DNA of 64,000 nucleotides from SZUA-545 sp050297855 (GTDB lineage Bacteria; Campylobacterota; Campylobacteria; Campylobacterales; SZUA-545): assembly GCA_050297855.1 (NCBI GenBank), contig JBNKTC010000006.1, positions 124,001 through 188,000 of the forward strand, read 5' to 3'. The notes beneath the pieces were generated by a model, which searched no databases, was not told where the DNA came from, and saw only the letters and a program-made list of their open reading frames with translations. The position numbers and the translations under genes were made by a program. Numbering within the stretch: position 1 is the stretch's first letter; the number at the start of each line of letters is the position of its first letter. Shown here one piece after another: positions 33,598 to 44,300 of the stretch.

Positions 33598-34908
33598 TTA
33601 GCTCTTCTTTGTCCTCCCGATACCGAGACTGTGAAGATAGTCTTTATAGATCGACTTGATCCCCAACATATTCTGTTTGCCATATTCCAGCTCTATATTT
33701 TTATGGTATTTCGCCCAAAGTATCTTCTGGGTGTTGTCGTTCGTCTTTTCGGGGTCTATACGTTTGATCGGGGCCTGCCAGATCTCGAGCATATCTTTCT
33801 GATAGGTCCCCGGAGTCGTCCATGCGCTGATTGAGGTGACATTTTTAAGTGTCCTGATAAGACCTGTCAGCTCCTTGGCAAATCCATGCAGGCGGTGAAG
33901 CAGGCGCATATTCCCGATAAAGATGATCCCATCCTTGACACTGTCCATCAGCTGCCTAATCTCATACTCGTATTTATCGATCTGGCTGTATTTGTCCATT
34001 TTGGATGTTATGGCAAAGCTGACGACGAGTACAGCGTACTGCCGCCCCGTCATCTCCTCCGGCAGGCCGATCTTCGGTTTATCGCTGCTGTGACCAGTCA
34101 TATCAGCATAGAAATCGGCCAGGATATGTTTCTGCTCTTCGAAGATCGTGACGATACCCACCTCTTTCTCGATATCAAATCCCTCTTTTTGAAGACTCTT
34201 GAGTACGGAACCGACGGCAAAGACCTCATTAAAGCTCGTATTGGTGATCTTGTAGCGTTCCAGCTTTCCGATGTCGATAAAGTTGAGGGCGGAATCTTCA
34301 ATAGAGAAGTAGCGGTGGAAGAGGGGGATGGCGTTCATGCTGGTGTATTTCTGGATCATGATCTTTTCGATGGAGGGTTCGATAATCGGCGTGGTATGCT
34401 GCAGCTTTTTATTGACCGGGATCGTCTGTTTCAGCATCTGGTGCTTGACGATATAGGTATCGTCGTTGTAGCACTCGGCAAAGAGTTTGGTCTCGACGTG
34501 GAGTGCGAACTGGATATCCTTGTACATGCGGATATATTTCTTGTCCACAAGCTCCCATATCGGGATGTTTCCGATACTCTTGCGGCGCGCAATGACACGA
34601 TCCTCTTTGTAGGTCAGCAGAATGGAGCGGACAACGGAGAGTTTTTTGGTCTGGGAGTTAAAAATAAGATAGGAGTTTTGGGGGTAGTGTTCGGCCAGGA
34701 TATAGTTCTTGCCGTCCTTGATGGCATATTGGTAGCCGTTTAGGATCGACGAGAGTGCCTGCTTATTGATATACCACACTTTTCCAAGCTCGGGAAGCTC
34801 GATGCGGGTAGCCAAGAAGTCATAATACTTCGGAAGTTTTTTGAGGATTTCTGAAACATCCGGAATGTAATTCTCAAGTTTAAATTTCATCACATTCCGA
34901 TTGTACAT
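33598..34908 (-). CDS. Protein with SF1 (Upf1/DNA2-type) helicase C-terminal-like domain, motor incomplete
   Basis: A 436-residue protein. The region about 195-370 follows the order of the AAA_12-type helicase C-terminal domain: a strand at LNFIDIGK, then NTSFNEVFAVGSVLKSL, VGIVTIFEEQKHIL (usually VGVITPYRAQ), EEMTGRQYAVLVVSFAITS (motif V position) and GIIFIGNMRLL (after motif VI). No Walker A or B sequence is present in the first 190 residues, and motif VI arginines are missing, so helicase activity is unlikely. AAGGAAGG precedes the start. It lies just downstream of pckA. I do not know its function. Confidence 0.5.
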   Translation of the reverse strand: MYNRNVMKFKLENYIPDVSEILKKLPKYYDFLATRIELPELGKVWYINKQALSSILNGYQYAIKDGKNYILAEHYPQNSYLIFNSQTKKLSVVRSILLTYKEDRVIARRKSIGNIPIWELVDKKYIRMYKDIQFALHVETKLFAECYNDDTYIVKHQMLKQTIPVNKKLQHTTPIIEPSIEKIMIQKYTSMNAIPLFHRYFSIEDSALNFIDIGKLERYKITNTSFNEVFAVGSVLKSLQKEGFDIEKEVGIVTIFEEQKHILADFYADMTGHSSDKPKIGLPEEMTGRQYAVLVVSFAITSKMDKYSQIDKYEYEIRQLMDSVKDGIIFIGNMRLLHRLHGFAKELTGLIRTLKNVTSISAWTTPGTYQKDMLEIWQAPIKRIDPEKTNDNTQKILWAKYHKNIELEYGKQNMLGIKSIYKDYLHSLGIGRTKKS

Positions 34909-34911
34909 ACG

Positions 34912-34928
34912 CCTTCCTTAATGGAAGG
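34912..34928 (-). promoter_or_regulatory. Hairpin covering a ribosome-binding site
   Basis: CCTTCC/GGAAGG with a five-base loop lies between pckA and the helicase-like gene. On the minus strand the 3' arm is the AAGGAAGG Shine-Dalgarno sequence of the latter, so folding could limit its translation. Confidence 0.35.
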
Positions 34929-34939
34929 GTATGTTTTGG

Positions 34940-36523
<1,584 letters not shown>

Positions 36524-36563
36524 ACATTCCCTTTTGCATTTCGATTTCGTATAGTAAATCCAA

Positions 36564-36578
36564 TTTGATTAAATCAAA
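36564..36578. promoter_or_regulatory. Palindrome in the pckA/truD divergent region
   Basis: TTTGATT-A-AATCAAA is a perfect 7-1-7 palindrome. On the pckA side TTGATT can act as a -35 with TATACG 18 bp on, so a bound protein would affect pckA first. It resembles an FNR/CRP-type box but has three, not four, central bases between TTGAT and ATCAA. Confidence 0.45.
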
Positions 36579-36614
36579 ATAAAACGCATCAGATTAGGAA
36601 GAAAAAGGGATTTT

Positions 36615-37700
36615 ATGACATTAGACAGAGGCTATTTTCTTACCCATTCACCGATCGAATTTCATTTTGGTCAGAATGCCCGGGATTTCGTCGTCGAAGA
36701 GGTCCCCCTGTATGATTTTTCGGGGGAAGGCGAGCATATGGTTGTCAAGATCAGGAAAAAGGGACTTTCGACTTGGGAGATGCTGGATATCCTGAGTGCC
36801 CACACCGGCATCAAGAAGAGGGATTTCGGCTACGCCGGCCTGAAAGACAAGGAGGCCCTGACCTACCAGTACATCTCCTTTAATAAGATGTACAGGGAAA
36901 AGATAGAGAACTTCTCCCATGACCAGATCAAAATCGTTGAGACCACCTTTCACAACAATAAGATAAAACGGGGACACCTTAAGGGCAACCGCTTCTTTAT
37001 CCGGCTGAAAAAAGTGCTGCCTCTGCAGGCTGGAAAGATCACCCAGGCGATCAAAAAGATCGAGGCCGAAGGGCTACCCAACTTCTTCGGATACCAGCGT
37101 TTCGGAAACGACGCGGATAATCATATCCAGGGTCAGAAGATCCTCGAAGGCAGCCTGAAGATCAAAAATATCAGCATGCGCAGTTTCCTTCTCAACGCCT
37201 ATCAGAGCCATCTCTTTAACGCATGGCTCTCCAAGCGCCTGGAACTCAGCCACATGGTTAACAGCTTTACACCTGCCGAGGTGGCGGGGCAGTATGCCGA
37301 GTTGACGGAAGAGACGGCCGCAGCACTTAAGCAGCAGCCGCAGTTTTTTAAACTGCTCCGCGGCGACGTGATCAGCCATTACCCCCACGGGCGTCTCTTC
37401 TTTGCCGAAGACCTGGAGGAGGAGAGCCGACGTTTTTGTGAAAAAAATACCGTTCCGACAGGTCTTCTAAGTGGTAAAAAAAGCAAAAAAGCCGTCGATG
37501 AGGCGGGACTTTTCGAAGCGCCTTTTGATACGGTGACGACGATGCTCGACGGTGACCGCCGTTTCGCCTGGGTCTTTCCCGAGGAGTTTGAGTATGAGTT
37601 TAAGGAGAAAGAGGCGTGGTTCGAGGTGAAGTTCTTCCTGCCCAAAGGCTCCTATGCGACGAACGTCATCCAGGAGATCGCCCGCCGCGATATCCGCTAG
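36615..37700 (+). CDS. truD: tRNA pseudouridine(13) synthase TruD
   Basis: A 361-residue pseudouridine synthase. The catalytic aspartate is D78 in GYAGLKDKEALTYQ, and NFFGYQRFGNDADNH and the NAYQSHLFNAWLSKRL segment are family signatures. It modifies U13 in tRNA-Glu. Its stop codon shares a CTAG tetramer with the stop of the convergent gene on the other strand. Confidence 0.94.
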   Translation: MTLDRGYFLTHSPIEFHFGQNARDFVVEEVPLYDFSGEGEHMVVKIRKKGLSTWEMLDILSAHTGIKKRDFGYAGLKDKEALTYQYISFNKMYREKIENFSHDQIKIVETTFHNNKIKRGHLKGNRFFIRLKKVLPLQAGKITQAIKKIEAEGLPNFFGYQRFGNDADNHIQGQKILEGSLKIKNISMRSFLLNAYQSHLFNAWLSKRLELSHMVNSFTPAEVAGQYAELTEETAAALKQQPQFFKLLRGDVISHYPHGRLFFAEDLEEESRRFCEKNTVPTGLLSGKKSKKAVDEAGLFEAPFDTVTTMLDGDRRFAWVFPEEFEYEFKEKEAWFEVKFFLPKGSYATNVIQEIARRDIR

Positions 37701-38008
37701 GAGTCGTTGTCCTCGTTTTTAAAACTGATCCCGCACTTGGCACCGCAGCTGATATTAAGTTCCTTGCGAAGCTCCTGTTTGGGACGGTGTTTCTCTACTG
37801 TTTCGGACTGCACCGTTTCGTTGGTGTCACCCGCCTCTTCGGGTGAGGTTTTTTCCGCAGCCACAGCGCTCTCCGTCTGCACCGGTGTCCCGAAATCAAA
37901 GGGGGACGTAAAACGGCCCAGTTCCTTTTCTGCATTGATAAAGTCTTCGCCGCCTGCAGCCGTAATCATGCTACCCAGTACGAGCATTGTCAGTTTTTTC
38001 TTTTTCAT
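37697..38008 (-). CDS. Small exported protein of unknown function
   Basis: A 103-residue protein with a lysine-rich start and hydrophobic segment (MKKKKLTMLVLGSMITAAGG) that looks like a signal peptide. A Glu/Thr-rich linker follows, then a C-terminal pair of cysteines in ISCGAKCGISF. An in-frame ATG three codons upstream is possible. Neither has a good Shine-Dalgarno sequence. The CxxxC pair could bind metal or form a disulfide in the periplasm. I recognise no family. Confidence 0.55.
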   Translation of the reverse strand: MKKKKLTMLVLGSMITAAGGEDFINAEKELGRFTSPFDFGTPVQTESAVAAEKTSPEEAGDTNETVQSETVEKHRPKQELRKELNISCGAKCGISFKNEDNDS

Positions 38009-38045
38009 GGCGAGCATATTAACAAATCTGTCATTTATTTTTGGA

Positions 38046-38051
38046 TAGAAT
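38046..38051 (+). promoter_or_regulatory. -10 element before the TrkA-N gene
   Basis: TAGAAT within GATAGAATAATT, about 58 bp upstream of the start codon; no matching -35 is seen. Confidence 0.4.
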
Positions 38052-38108
38052 AATTCTTCTTAGCGGCACCGTGCCGTATTATGCATAAAACAGCAGCAAC
38101 AGGACAGA

Positions 38109-39515
38109 ATGAAAAAGATACTCATCATAGCGCACGGCGATGTAGCGGAGAAGTTCCTCGACCGCGTCGACAAGACCTATCCCAATGACAATGTCTACGA
38201 TATCGTACACTACGATCCCGCCTTGGCGCAGAAAGCGACGGGTATCTTCTGCCGTTTCTACGAGTTCGACCCCACCAGCCGGGTTAAACTGGCCCAGGTC
38301 GCTACAAAGAAACATGTCGCTGCCTATATCGTTCTTGAAGACGAGCTCGAGGCGGTGACCTCGTACAAGAACCTTCGGCTTGATTACAAGGAACTCCCCA
38401 TTTTTATCCTAGACAATTGGGGGCTCGACCTCGGAGAGGATGAAAACCTGACCCTGCTGGATACGCGGGAGTTCCTGGCCAGCCGTGTCTTCTCCCAGCT
38501 CCCCGATATCCCCGTTTTTGCCCAGCAGGTGGGGCTCGGTGTGGGGGATATCACGGAGGTGATGGTCCCCTTCGGCAGTACCTATGCCTACCGGCATATC
38601 TCCAACATCGAGCAGAAGTCCTGGAAGATTGCGGCAGTCTATCGCAACAGCCAGCTTATCCTGCCCAAGCCTTCACTGATGATCCGCCCCAACGACGTGC
38701 TTCTGCTGATCGGCCAGCCGGCGATCTTAAAGGATGTCTACAAGGCGATCAAGATCGAGCAGGGACAGTTCCCCGCACCCTACGGCAAGAACATCCTCCA
38801 CATCGTTGACATGCGGCATACCCCTTACGAGGAGGCCCTTAAAGAGATCCAGCAGGTCATACATGTCGGGCGGCTTCTTAAGAACAAGTTTACCTTCATC
38901 AAGGTGATCCACCCGGATAATTTCGGGATCGTGGATTATGCACGGAACCTGACAGCCCCGGGTGTCTATATCGATATCGTTTACGACGAGTATGCCCTCA
39001 AAAGGGATCTCTCCGAGGATATCAAGCAATATAACGTCGGCCTGGTGGTCGTTAACCGTACCATCTTCAAAAAGAAGAAGAACCGCAAGATCCTCTTCAG
39101 CATTAAAAAGCCGGTCCTGAAGCTGGGTGAGAAGTCCATCGCCGATATCGACAAGTCCGCCGTGCTCCTTTCGGAGAACAAGAACATCGAGAATATCTCT
39201 TCGGCTGTTTTCGATATCTCGACCCAGCTCTCTTTGATCATGAACCTCTACAACATCGATCCGGAAGAGAAGGACAAGTCCCATATCATCGAACATTTCG
39301 AGAACCTGGCCGAGATCTATTCCAAGGACCTGGAGCTGCATGAGAGTACTAACAACCCGCTGCGCCAGATGCAGTACGAGGAGAATTTCCTGCAGTTCGT
39401 ACCGTTTGAAGAGTATGTCGTAAACGCCTCGTATATGGATATATTCTTCCCGAACATCGACAAGCTCTACCAGTTCCTGGATGAGTACAACCAGATTTTT
39501 ATACCAGTTTTATAA
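38109..39515 (+). CDS. TrkA-N/COG3400-type nucleotide-binding protein
   Basis: A 468-residue cytoplasmic protein. The N-terminus MKKILIIAHGDVAEKFLDRV is a Rossmann-type NAD-binding start as in TrkA/KTN domains. About 140-215 resembles a TrkA-C domain (EVMVPFGSTYAYRHISNIEQKSWKIAAVYRNSQLILPKPSLMIRPNDVLLLIG). The remaining half is less conserved. Relatives regulate potassium channels or transporters, but no Trk or Ktr membrane partner is in the window. The gene is followed 9 bp later by aroB. Confidence 0.8.
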   Translation: MKKILIIAHGDVAEKFLDRVDKTYPNDNVYDIVHYDPALAQKATGIFCRFYEFDPTSRVKLAQVATKKHVAAYIVLEDELEAVTSYKNLRLDYKELPIFILDNWGLDLGEDENLTLLDTREFLASRVFSQLPDIPVFAQQVGLGVGDITEVMVPFGSTYAYRHISNIEQKSWKIAAVYRNSQLILPKPSLMIRPNDVLLLIGQPAILKDVYKAIKIEQGQFPAPYGKNILHIVDMRHTPYEEALKEIQQVIHVGRLLKNKFTFIKVIHPDNFGIVDYARNLTAPGVYIDIVYDEYALKRDLSEDIKQYNVGLVVVNRTIFKKKKNRKILFSIKKPVLKLGEKSIADIDKSAVLLSENKNIENISSAVFDISTQLSLIMNLYNIDPEEKDKSHIIEHFENLAEIYSKDLELHESTNNPLRQMQYEENFLQFVPFEEYVVNASYMDIFFPNIDKLYQFLDEYNQIFIPVL

Positions 39516-39524
39516 AGGAACCCC

Positions 39525-40583
39525 GTGACGATCGACATCGCGTTAAAACAGACGATTGACAACAGCTACAACATCCATATCGAAGACCTCCGTCCCCTCA
39601 GTTTTGACCGGAAGGTGGCCGTGATCACCAACCCCAAGGTGGCCGGCCTGCACCTGGCGACGCTTATGGCCTCTTTGCGTGCCAAAGAGGTGTATGTCAT
39701 TACCGTACCTGACGGTGAGGAACATAAGAACTTCAAGACAATCGAATACGTACTTGACCGCCTTTTCGAGCACAAGTTTGACCGTAAATCACTCCTGATC
39801 GCCTTCGGCGGCGGGGTGATCGGGGATATGACCGGGTTTATTGCTTCCATGTACCAGCGCGGGATCGATTTTATCCAGGTCCCCACGACGCTGCTCTCCC
39901 AGGTGGACGCATCCGTCGGCGGGAAGACCGGTGCAAACAACCGTTTCGGCAAAAACCTCATAGGGGCGTTTTATCAACCCAAAAGCGTCCATATTGACAC
40001 CCGGTTTCTTGAGACCCTCCCGTCGCGTGAGTTCGGGGCGGGCGTGGCCGAGATCGTTAAAATGGGGGTCATGTTCGACCGCTCCTTTTTCGAATTTCTG
40101 CAGGCGGCCGATCTTAAGGGCGACAAGTCGGCACTCGAATCTGCGATCAAGCGGTCGGTGGAGCTCAAAGCCGAGGTGGTCTCCCAGGATGAAAAAGAGC
40201 AGGGGATCCGGGCCGTGCTTAACTACGGCCATACCTTTGCCCACGTGATCGAACAGGAGACGGGTTACGCCAGGTACCTTCACGGAGAGGCGGTGGCCAT
40301 CGGGATGGTGATGGCGAACGCGCTGGCACAAAAACTGGGGCTTCTGGACGAAGGGGGGGCAGCGGTGATCGAAGCGCTGCTTAAACGATATGACCTTCCT
40401 ACGACCTATGAGATCAAAGATGTGGATGCGTTTTACCGCATGTTCTTCCTGGACAAGAAGAGTGCCAATGATGCGATCACCTTTATCCTGCCCGATTCCA
40501 TCGGCGGGTTCCAAAAACGCAATGATATCGACGAATCGGTTGTAAAAACGGTCCTTGCCGGTTTTGCGGGAGGGACGAATTGA
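39525..40583 (+). CDS. aroB: 3-dehydroquinate synthase
   Basis: A 352-residue NAD- and metal-dependent enzyme that converts DAHP to 3-dehydroquinate, the second step of the shikimate pathway. GGGVIGDMTGFIASMYQRGI, PTTLLSQVDASVGGKTGAN and NYGHTFAHVIE with LHGEAVAIGM supply the NAD and metal sites. The start is GTG, with AAAGGAA 4-5 bp upstream. It overlaps the next gene by 4 bp. Confidence 0.97.
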   Translation: MTIDIALKQTIDNSYNIHIEDLRPLSFDRKVAVITNPKVAGLHLATLMASLRAKEVYVITVPDGEEHKNFKTIEYVLDRLFEHKFDRKSLLIAFGGGVIGDMTGFIASMYQRGIDFIQVPTTLLSQVDASVGGKTGANNRFGKNLIGAFYQPKSVHIDTRFLETLPSREFGAGVAEIVKMGVMFDRSFFEFLQAADLKGDKSALESAIKRSVELKAEVVSQDEKEQGIRAVLNYGHTFAHVIEQETGYARYLHGEAVAIGMVMANALAQKLGLLDEGGAAVIEALLKRYDLPTTYEIKDVDAFYRMFFLDKKSANDAITFILPDSIGGFQKRNDIDESVVKTVLAGFAGGTN

Positions 40584-42250
40584 AACGACTCCTTTTTCTC
40601 TTCTTCCTTTTCGGGGTAGTGTCCCTATTCGGGGCTAACGAAGCTAACATCTCCACGATCGAAAAGCAGGAGAACTACAGGGAGAGCCTGGAGGCCTTCG
40701 ACGCACGTATCAGCGAGCTCAACGAAAAACTTACGGGTAAGAATATCTGGGTCGAACGCTACCAGGTCAAAGAGGAACTGCAGGCCCTTAAAAACGAACA
40801 GTACCAGCTTGAGCGCAATATCAAACGCTTCTGGGGGAAACGGGACAAGGTCTCCAAGGAGCGACTGGCCGAGTATCTCAAGCAAAAAGAGATCCTCAAG
40901 TCCCAGCTTCAGCTCCTGGGCGATTTTGCCGACAGCGGGTATGACACACTCTACCACATCGAGGAGCTCTCCGCGGCACCCGAAGTGGCTAATCCCGTCG
41001 CCATCCTGATCGCACTCTCCTATATCCGGGAGATGAAGAGCAAAAAGAGCGAGTATGTCGATAAGCTGGAGAAGCTGCAGGAGACGATCACGGCCCTAAA
41101 CGAGAAGATCGCCGTCCTGGAAAAAAAACGGGAGCTGGTCAAACTCTACCCCGATGCGGAAAACTATAAGAAGGTCCTGCTCCAGGTCGAAGATGACATC
41201 GATACAGCCGAGGATATGATCGCGGACTTCCAGCCGGTGCTCCAGATCTTCAGCACGACCCTCTCCATCTTTAATAAAAAGGTCTCCGAGACCGAGCTGG
41301 ACCTCAAATCAAAGATCAAGACCCAGACCGTCAAGCTGGGGAATATCGCCATCATCCTGCTGATCTTTATCGGGTTCGTCTTCCTGGTAAAGATGCTGCT
41401 CAAACGCTATATTACGGACGCGGAACGGCTCTATATCACAAACCGGACCCTGAATATCCTGACGGTGATCATCATCACCCTGATCATCGCGTTTAACTAT
41501 ATCAACAACCTCACCTACATCCTGACGGTCCTTGGTTTCGTCTCCGCCGGTATCGCCTTTGCGATGAAAGACTGGTTTATGAGTATCCTGGGGTGGTTTG
41601 TGATCGTCCTGGGCGGCCAGATCCACGTGGGGGACCGCATCCGCGTTGTCAAGGACAACGAGGATTTCCTGGGGGATGTCCTGGAGATCGGTTTTACCCG
41701 GATCGTACTGTTTGAAGACGTGACCCTTCCTTCATATGAGCGCAATCGCCGGGCGGGACGGATCATCTTTATCCCCAATAACTATATCTTTACCTACCTC
41801 TTCCAGAACTACACCTTTAACGGTCTTAAAACAGTCTGGGACGGGATCGACATCATGGTCACCTTCGACTCCAACCACAAAAAAGCGGTCCATATCGCGC
41901 GGGAGATCTCCACGAAGTACTCAAAGGGATACAGCGACCTGACCAGGAAGCAGCTGAATACGCTGCGGGCAAAATATAACCTCAAAAACAGCAGTGTCGA
42001 ACCGAGGGTCTTTACCTTTATCGAAAAGTACGGGATGAAGATCAGCACCTGGTACCTGACCAACTCCTATGCGACTTTGACGCTTAGAAGCCGCATCTCG
42101 GCTGAGATCATCGAAGCCTACAACGCCGAGGCGGACATCGCCATCGCCTACCCGACCAAAACAATCCGTCTCAGCCCGGCCGAGATGGAGAGCCCCGAAG
42201 TCACCGAGGCGATACGGAAAGCCGAAAAAGACCCGAAAAACGAGGCGTAG
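40580..42250 (+). CDS. MscS-family mechanosensitive channel with coiled-coil periplasmic domain
   Basis: A 556-residue protein. It has a signal sequence (MKRLLFLFFLFGVVSLFG) and about 210 residues of periplasmic coiled coil. Two to three membrane helices follow, then the pore helix ITYVL...GFVSAGIAFAMKDWFMSILGW region (about 312-335) and a cytoplasmic MscS beta domain (GGQIHVGDRIRV, IIFIPNNYIFTYLF). It should release solutes on hypo-osmotic shock. The TTG start overlaps the aroB stop, with GGAGG upstream. Confidence 0.9.
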   Translation: MKRLLFLFFLFGVVSLFGANEANISTIEKQENYRESLEAFDARISELNEKLTGKNIWVERYQVKEELQALKNEQYQLERNIKRFWGKRDKVSKERLAEYLKQKEILKSQLQLLGDFADSGYDTLYHIEELSAAPEVANPVAILIALSYIREMKSKKSEYVDKLEKLQETITALNEKIAVLEKKRELVKLYPDAENYKKVLLQVEDDIDTAEDMIADFQPVLQIFSTTLSIFNKKVSETELDLKSKIKTQTVKLGNIAIILLIFIGFVFLVKMLLKRYITDAERLYITNRTLNILTVIIITLIIAFNYINNLTYILTVLGFVSAGIAFAMKDWFMSILGWFVIVLGGQIHVGDRIRVVKDNEDFLGDVLEIGFTRIVLFEDVTLPSYERNRRAGRIIFIPNNYIFTYLFQNYTFNGLKTVWDGIDIMVTFDSNHKKAVHIAREISTKYSKGYSDLTRKQLNTLRAKYNLKNSSVEPRVFTFIEKYGMKISTWYLTNSYATLTLRSRISAEIIEAYNAEADIAIAYPTKTIRLSPAEMESPEVTEAIRKAEKDPKNEA

Positions 42251-42265
42251 CCCCTTTCGGGGCTA
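42248..42265. terminator. Symmetric hairpin holding both convergent stop codons
   Basis: TAGCCCC-TTTC-GGGGCTA. The outer TAG is the stop of the MscS-type gene, and the outer CTA is the reverse complement of the bpt stop. It is a compact bidirectional terminator-like stem without long T-runs. Confidence 0.55.
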
Positions 42266-42997
42266 GCGCCAGACCGTATCCTCCCCAAATTCGAATCCCT
42301 CGATCAGTATCTCGTGGGGTCGGTACTTGGACTTGTAGTTCAGGCTCTTGTTATCTTCCACCCAGTATCCCAGATAGAGGTATTCGATCCCCATCTTTTT
42401 GGCGTATTCGATCTGCTTGAGGATCGAAAAGGTCCCGATGGAGTATTTGTCGTAGTCATGGTCGTAAAAGCAGTAGATGGATGAAACGGCATTGGGCAGG
42501 ATATCCACCAGGGCGACCCCGATCAGTTTTTTGTCGCGGATATAGAGGAACTCGTAGCCGAAATTCCCATACCCGTCCACAAAGGAGTTGTAGTAGTCGC
42601 TGGATGAGATACCCTCCGTATTCCACGCCTTCTTCTCGTTCATCCGGTTATGGTACTTTTCATAGAGGTTGAGATGGTCGCTGGTAAGGGTAGGGCGCCG
42701 TACGACGACCTTGGTATCTTCGTTTTTTTTGAGGGTCCGTTTCATGGAGCGGTTCATCCGGAAGTTCTGGACGTCGATGCGCATGCTCTTACACTCGTCA
42801 CAGCCGTTGCAGACAGGGGTGAAAAAGAGTTTGCCGAAACGCCGCCAGCCGTGTTCGACGTAGGACTTGCACTCTTTCTCGGTACAGTTGTTGATCAGGT
42901 GGTATTTCGTTTTGGCCATTCTTCCTTCGAGGTAGGGGCAGGGTTTGTCATCGATGACAAACTCCATTACGAAACCGTTTTGCGTCTGTTGTTCCAT
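42263..42997 (-). CDS. bpt: Aspartate/glutamate leucyltransferase (Bpt/ATE family)
   Basis: A protein of about 244 residues that transfers leucine from Leu-tRNA to N-terminal Asp or Glu of proteins, marking them for ClpS/ClpAP. CPYL near the start, GWRRFGKLFFTPVCNGCDECKSMRI and the C-terminal LYLGYWVEDNKSLNYKSKYRPHE are family signatures. The cysteines of CNGCDEC are intact. The start is uncertain: ATG at 42997, ATG at 42967 (overlapping the upstream stop as TAATG) or GTG at 43033 are all in frame. Confidence 0.9.
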   Translation of the reverse strand: MEQQTQNGFVMEFVIDDKPCPYLEGRMAKTKYHLINNCTEKECKSYVEHGWRRFGKLFFTPVCNGCDECKSMRIDVQNFRMNRSMKRTLKKNEDTKVVVRRPTLTSDHLNLYEKYHNRMNEKKAWNTEGISSSDYYNSFVDGYGNFGYEFLYIRDKKLIGVALVDILPNAVSSIYCFYDHDYDKYSIGTFSILKQIEYAKKMGIEYLYLGYWVEDNKSLNYKSKYRPHEILIEGFEFGEDTVWR

Positions 42998-43887
42998 AGA
43001 TATGAGCCTATTATGCCTGATATATTGTGCCACACGCTAAAAAGTGCACCCGCAAGCGCTGCGGCCGGGGTGAAGAACTTGGTCGCAAGCACCACGGCCA
43101 GTGCGGAGTTTTGCATTCCCACCTCGATGGCGACCGTCCTGGCCGTAACACTGTCAAAGCCTGCAAGCCGGGCAATACCGTAGCCCAGCAGTAGCCCCAG
43201 GCCGTTATGGAGCATAACGGCCACAACGAGGGTACCAAAAACATTTTGAAAGTTGTCATGGTTCAGGCCGATGATGATCCCGATGATCATCGCGATAGCC
43301 CCCATGGAGAGGTGCGGGGCCGCCGTTTCGAAGATCCGTCGTCTCTCCCCCAGTATCCTGGCACTTGCCATTCCCAGAACGACGGGGAGAATCACGATCT
43401 TAAGAACCGAGAAGACCATGGCTGTGACATCAAGATCGATCGTCTTGTCGAGATAGAACCAGACCAAAAACGGGGTCATGATAAAGGAAGTGAAGGTGGA
43501 GACAGATGTCATCGTTACAGAAAGGGCGGTATTACCCCTGGCAAGGTAGGTGATCAGGTTGGAAGCCGTCCCGCCGGGGCTTGCCCCGACCAGGATCATA
43601 CCGAGGGCGATCTCGGGCGGCATGGCGATAAGCGTGATCAACAGATAGGCGATGAGGGGCATCAGCAGAAACTGAAGCAGGACCCCCAGGATGATGGCGC
43701 CGGGGCGCCTGAAAACGTCTTTAAACGCTTCGAATTCCAGTGTAGCCCCCATGGTAAACATGATGATCCCGAGCAGGGGGACGATCCACCCCTTGAGTTC
43801 GGCGGCTGCTCCGGGAAAGAGATAAAAGAGGCCGCTTGCCGCTGCGGCAAGGGTAAAAAAGAGAATAAATGTGCGTTGCTGCATCAT
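42967..43887 (-). CDS. Bile acid:Na+ symporter (BASS) family transporter
   Basis: A 306-residue membrane protein with about ten helices. GASPGGTASNLITYLARGNTALSVTMTSVST (about residues 112-142) and EVGMQNSALAVVLA near the C-terminus are the crossover and Na+-site motifs of the BASS/ASBT family. The bacterial substrates include organic anions such as pyruvate or pantoate precursors; the one here is unknown. Its start overlaps the stop of the upstream gene (ATGA). Confidence 0.92.
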   Translation of the reverse strand: MMQQRTFILFFTLAAAASGLFYLFPGAAAELKGWIVPLLGIIMFTMGATLEFEAFKDVFRRPGAIILGVLLQFLLMPLIAYLLITLIAMPPEIALGMILVGASPGGTASNLITYLARGNTALSVTMTSVSTFTSFIMTPFLVWFYLDKTIDLDVTAMVFSVLKIVILPVVLGMASARILGERRRIFETAAPHLSMGAIAMIIGIIIGLNHDNFQNVFGTLVVAVMLHNGLGLLLGYGIARLAGFDSVTARTVAIEVGMQNSALAVVLATKFFTPAAALAGALFSVWHNISGIIGSYLWNNRRKTVS

Positions 43888-44228
43888 CGGGGCAGGGAGA
43901 TCGCTTTATCCAGGTTGAGGACATAGTAGTGTTCTGCGTCCTTGAGGATCAGGGCCAGGCCCATATCCGCCACGGAGACATCCAGGATGGCACCTGTGGG
44001 CGCATAGCGTCCTTCGCCCGTAGCGCACGACTCGCATTCGCCGCCGAAGAAGATCAGTGCCACATGTCCGCCGTTCTCTTTCCGGATGCGGACAAACACC
44101 TCCATGCCCGGGGCATGGGTACGGACCTTTCGCACCAGGGGAGTGTTGCTGCTGTCCGCCAGCAGCGCGTTAAACCCGTCTTTAAAGCCGTTTGAGTCTA
44201 ATACGGCAGTCAGTTGTTCGATTTTCAT
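43884..44228 (-). CDS. Hypothetical 114-residue protein with CxxC
   Basis: A small soluble protein of mixed strands and helices. GGECESCATGEGRY (about residues 70-83) carries a CxxC pair that could bind metal or act in redox chemistry. No family is recognised. It is the first gene of a minus-strand run with the BASS transporter and bpt, and its upstream region is shared divergently with hemJ. Confidence 0.6.
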   Translation of the reverse strand: MKIEQLTAVLDSNGFKDGFNALLADSSNTPLVRKVRTHAPGMEVFVRIRKENGGHVALIFFGGECESCATGEGRYAPTGAILDVSVADMGLALILKDAEHYYVLNLDKAISLPR

Positions 44229-44300
44229 ACGGTATCACTTCTTTTGTCACTGTTTGGACGTTTTATAGGACGATTTATACCATTTTTGGTGTTAATTGGG

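Noticed and set aside
36564..36578. Canonical FNR box
   Set aside because: The centre has three bases instead of four between TTGAT and ATCAA, so it is listed only as an unassigned palindrome.
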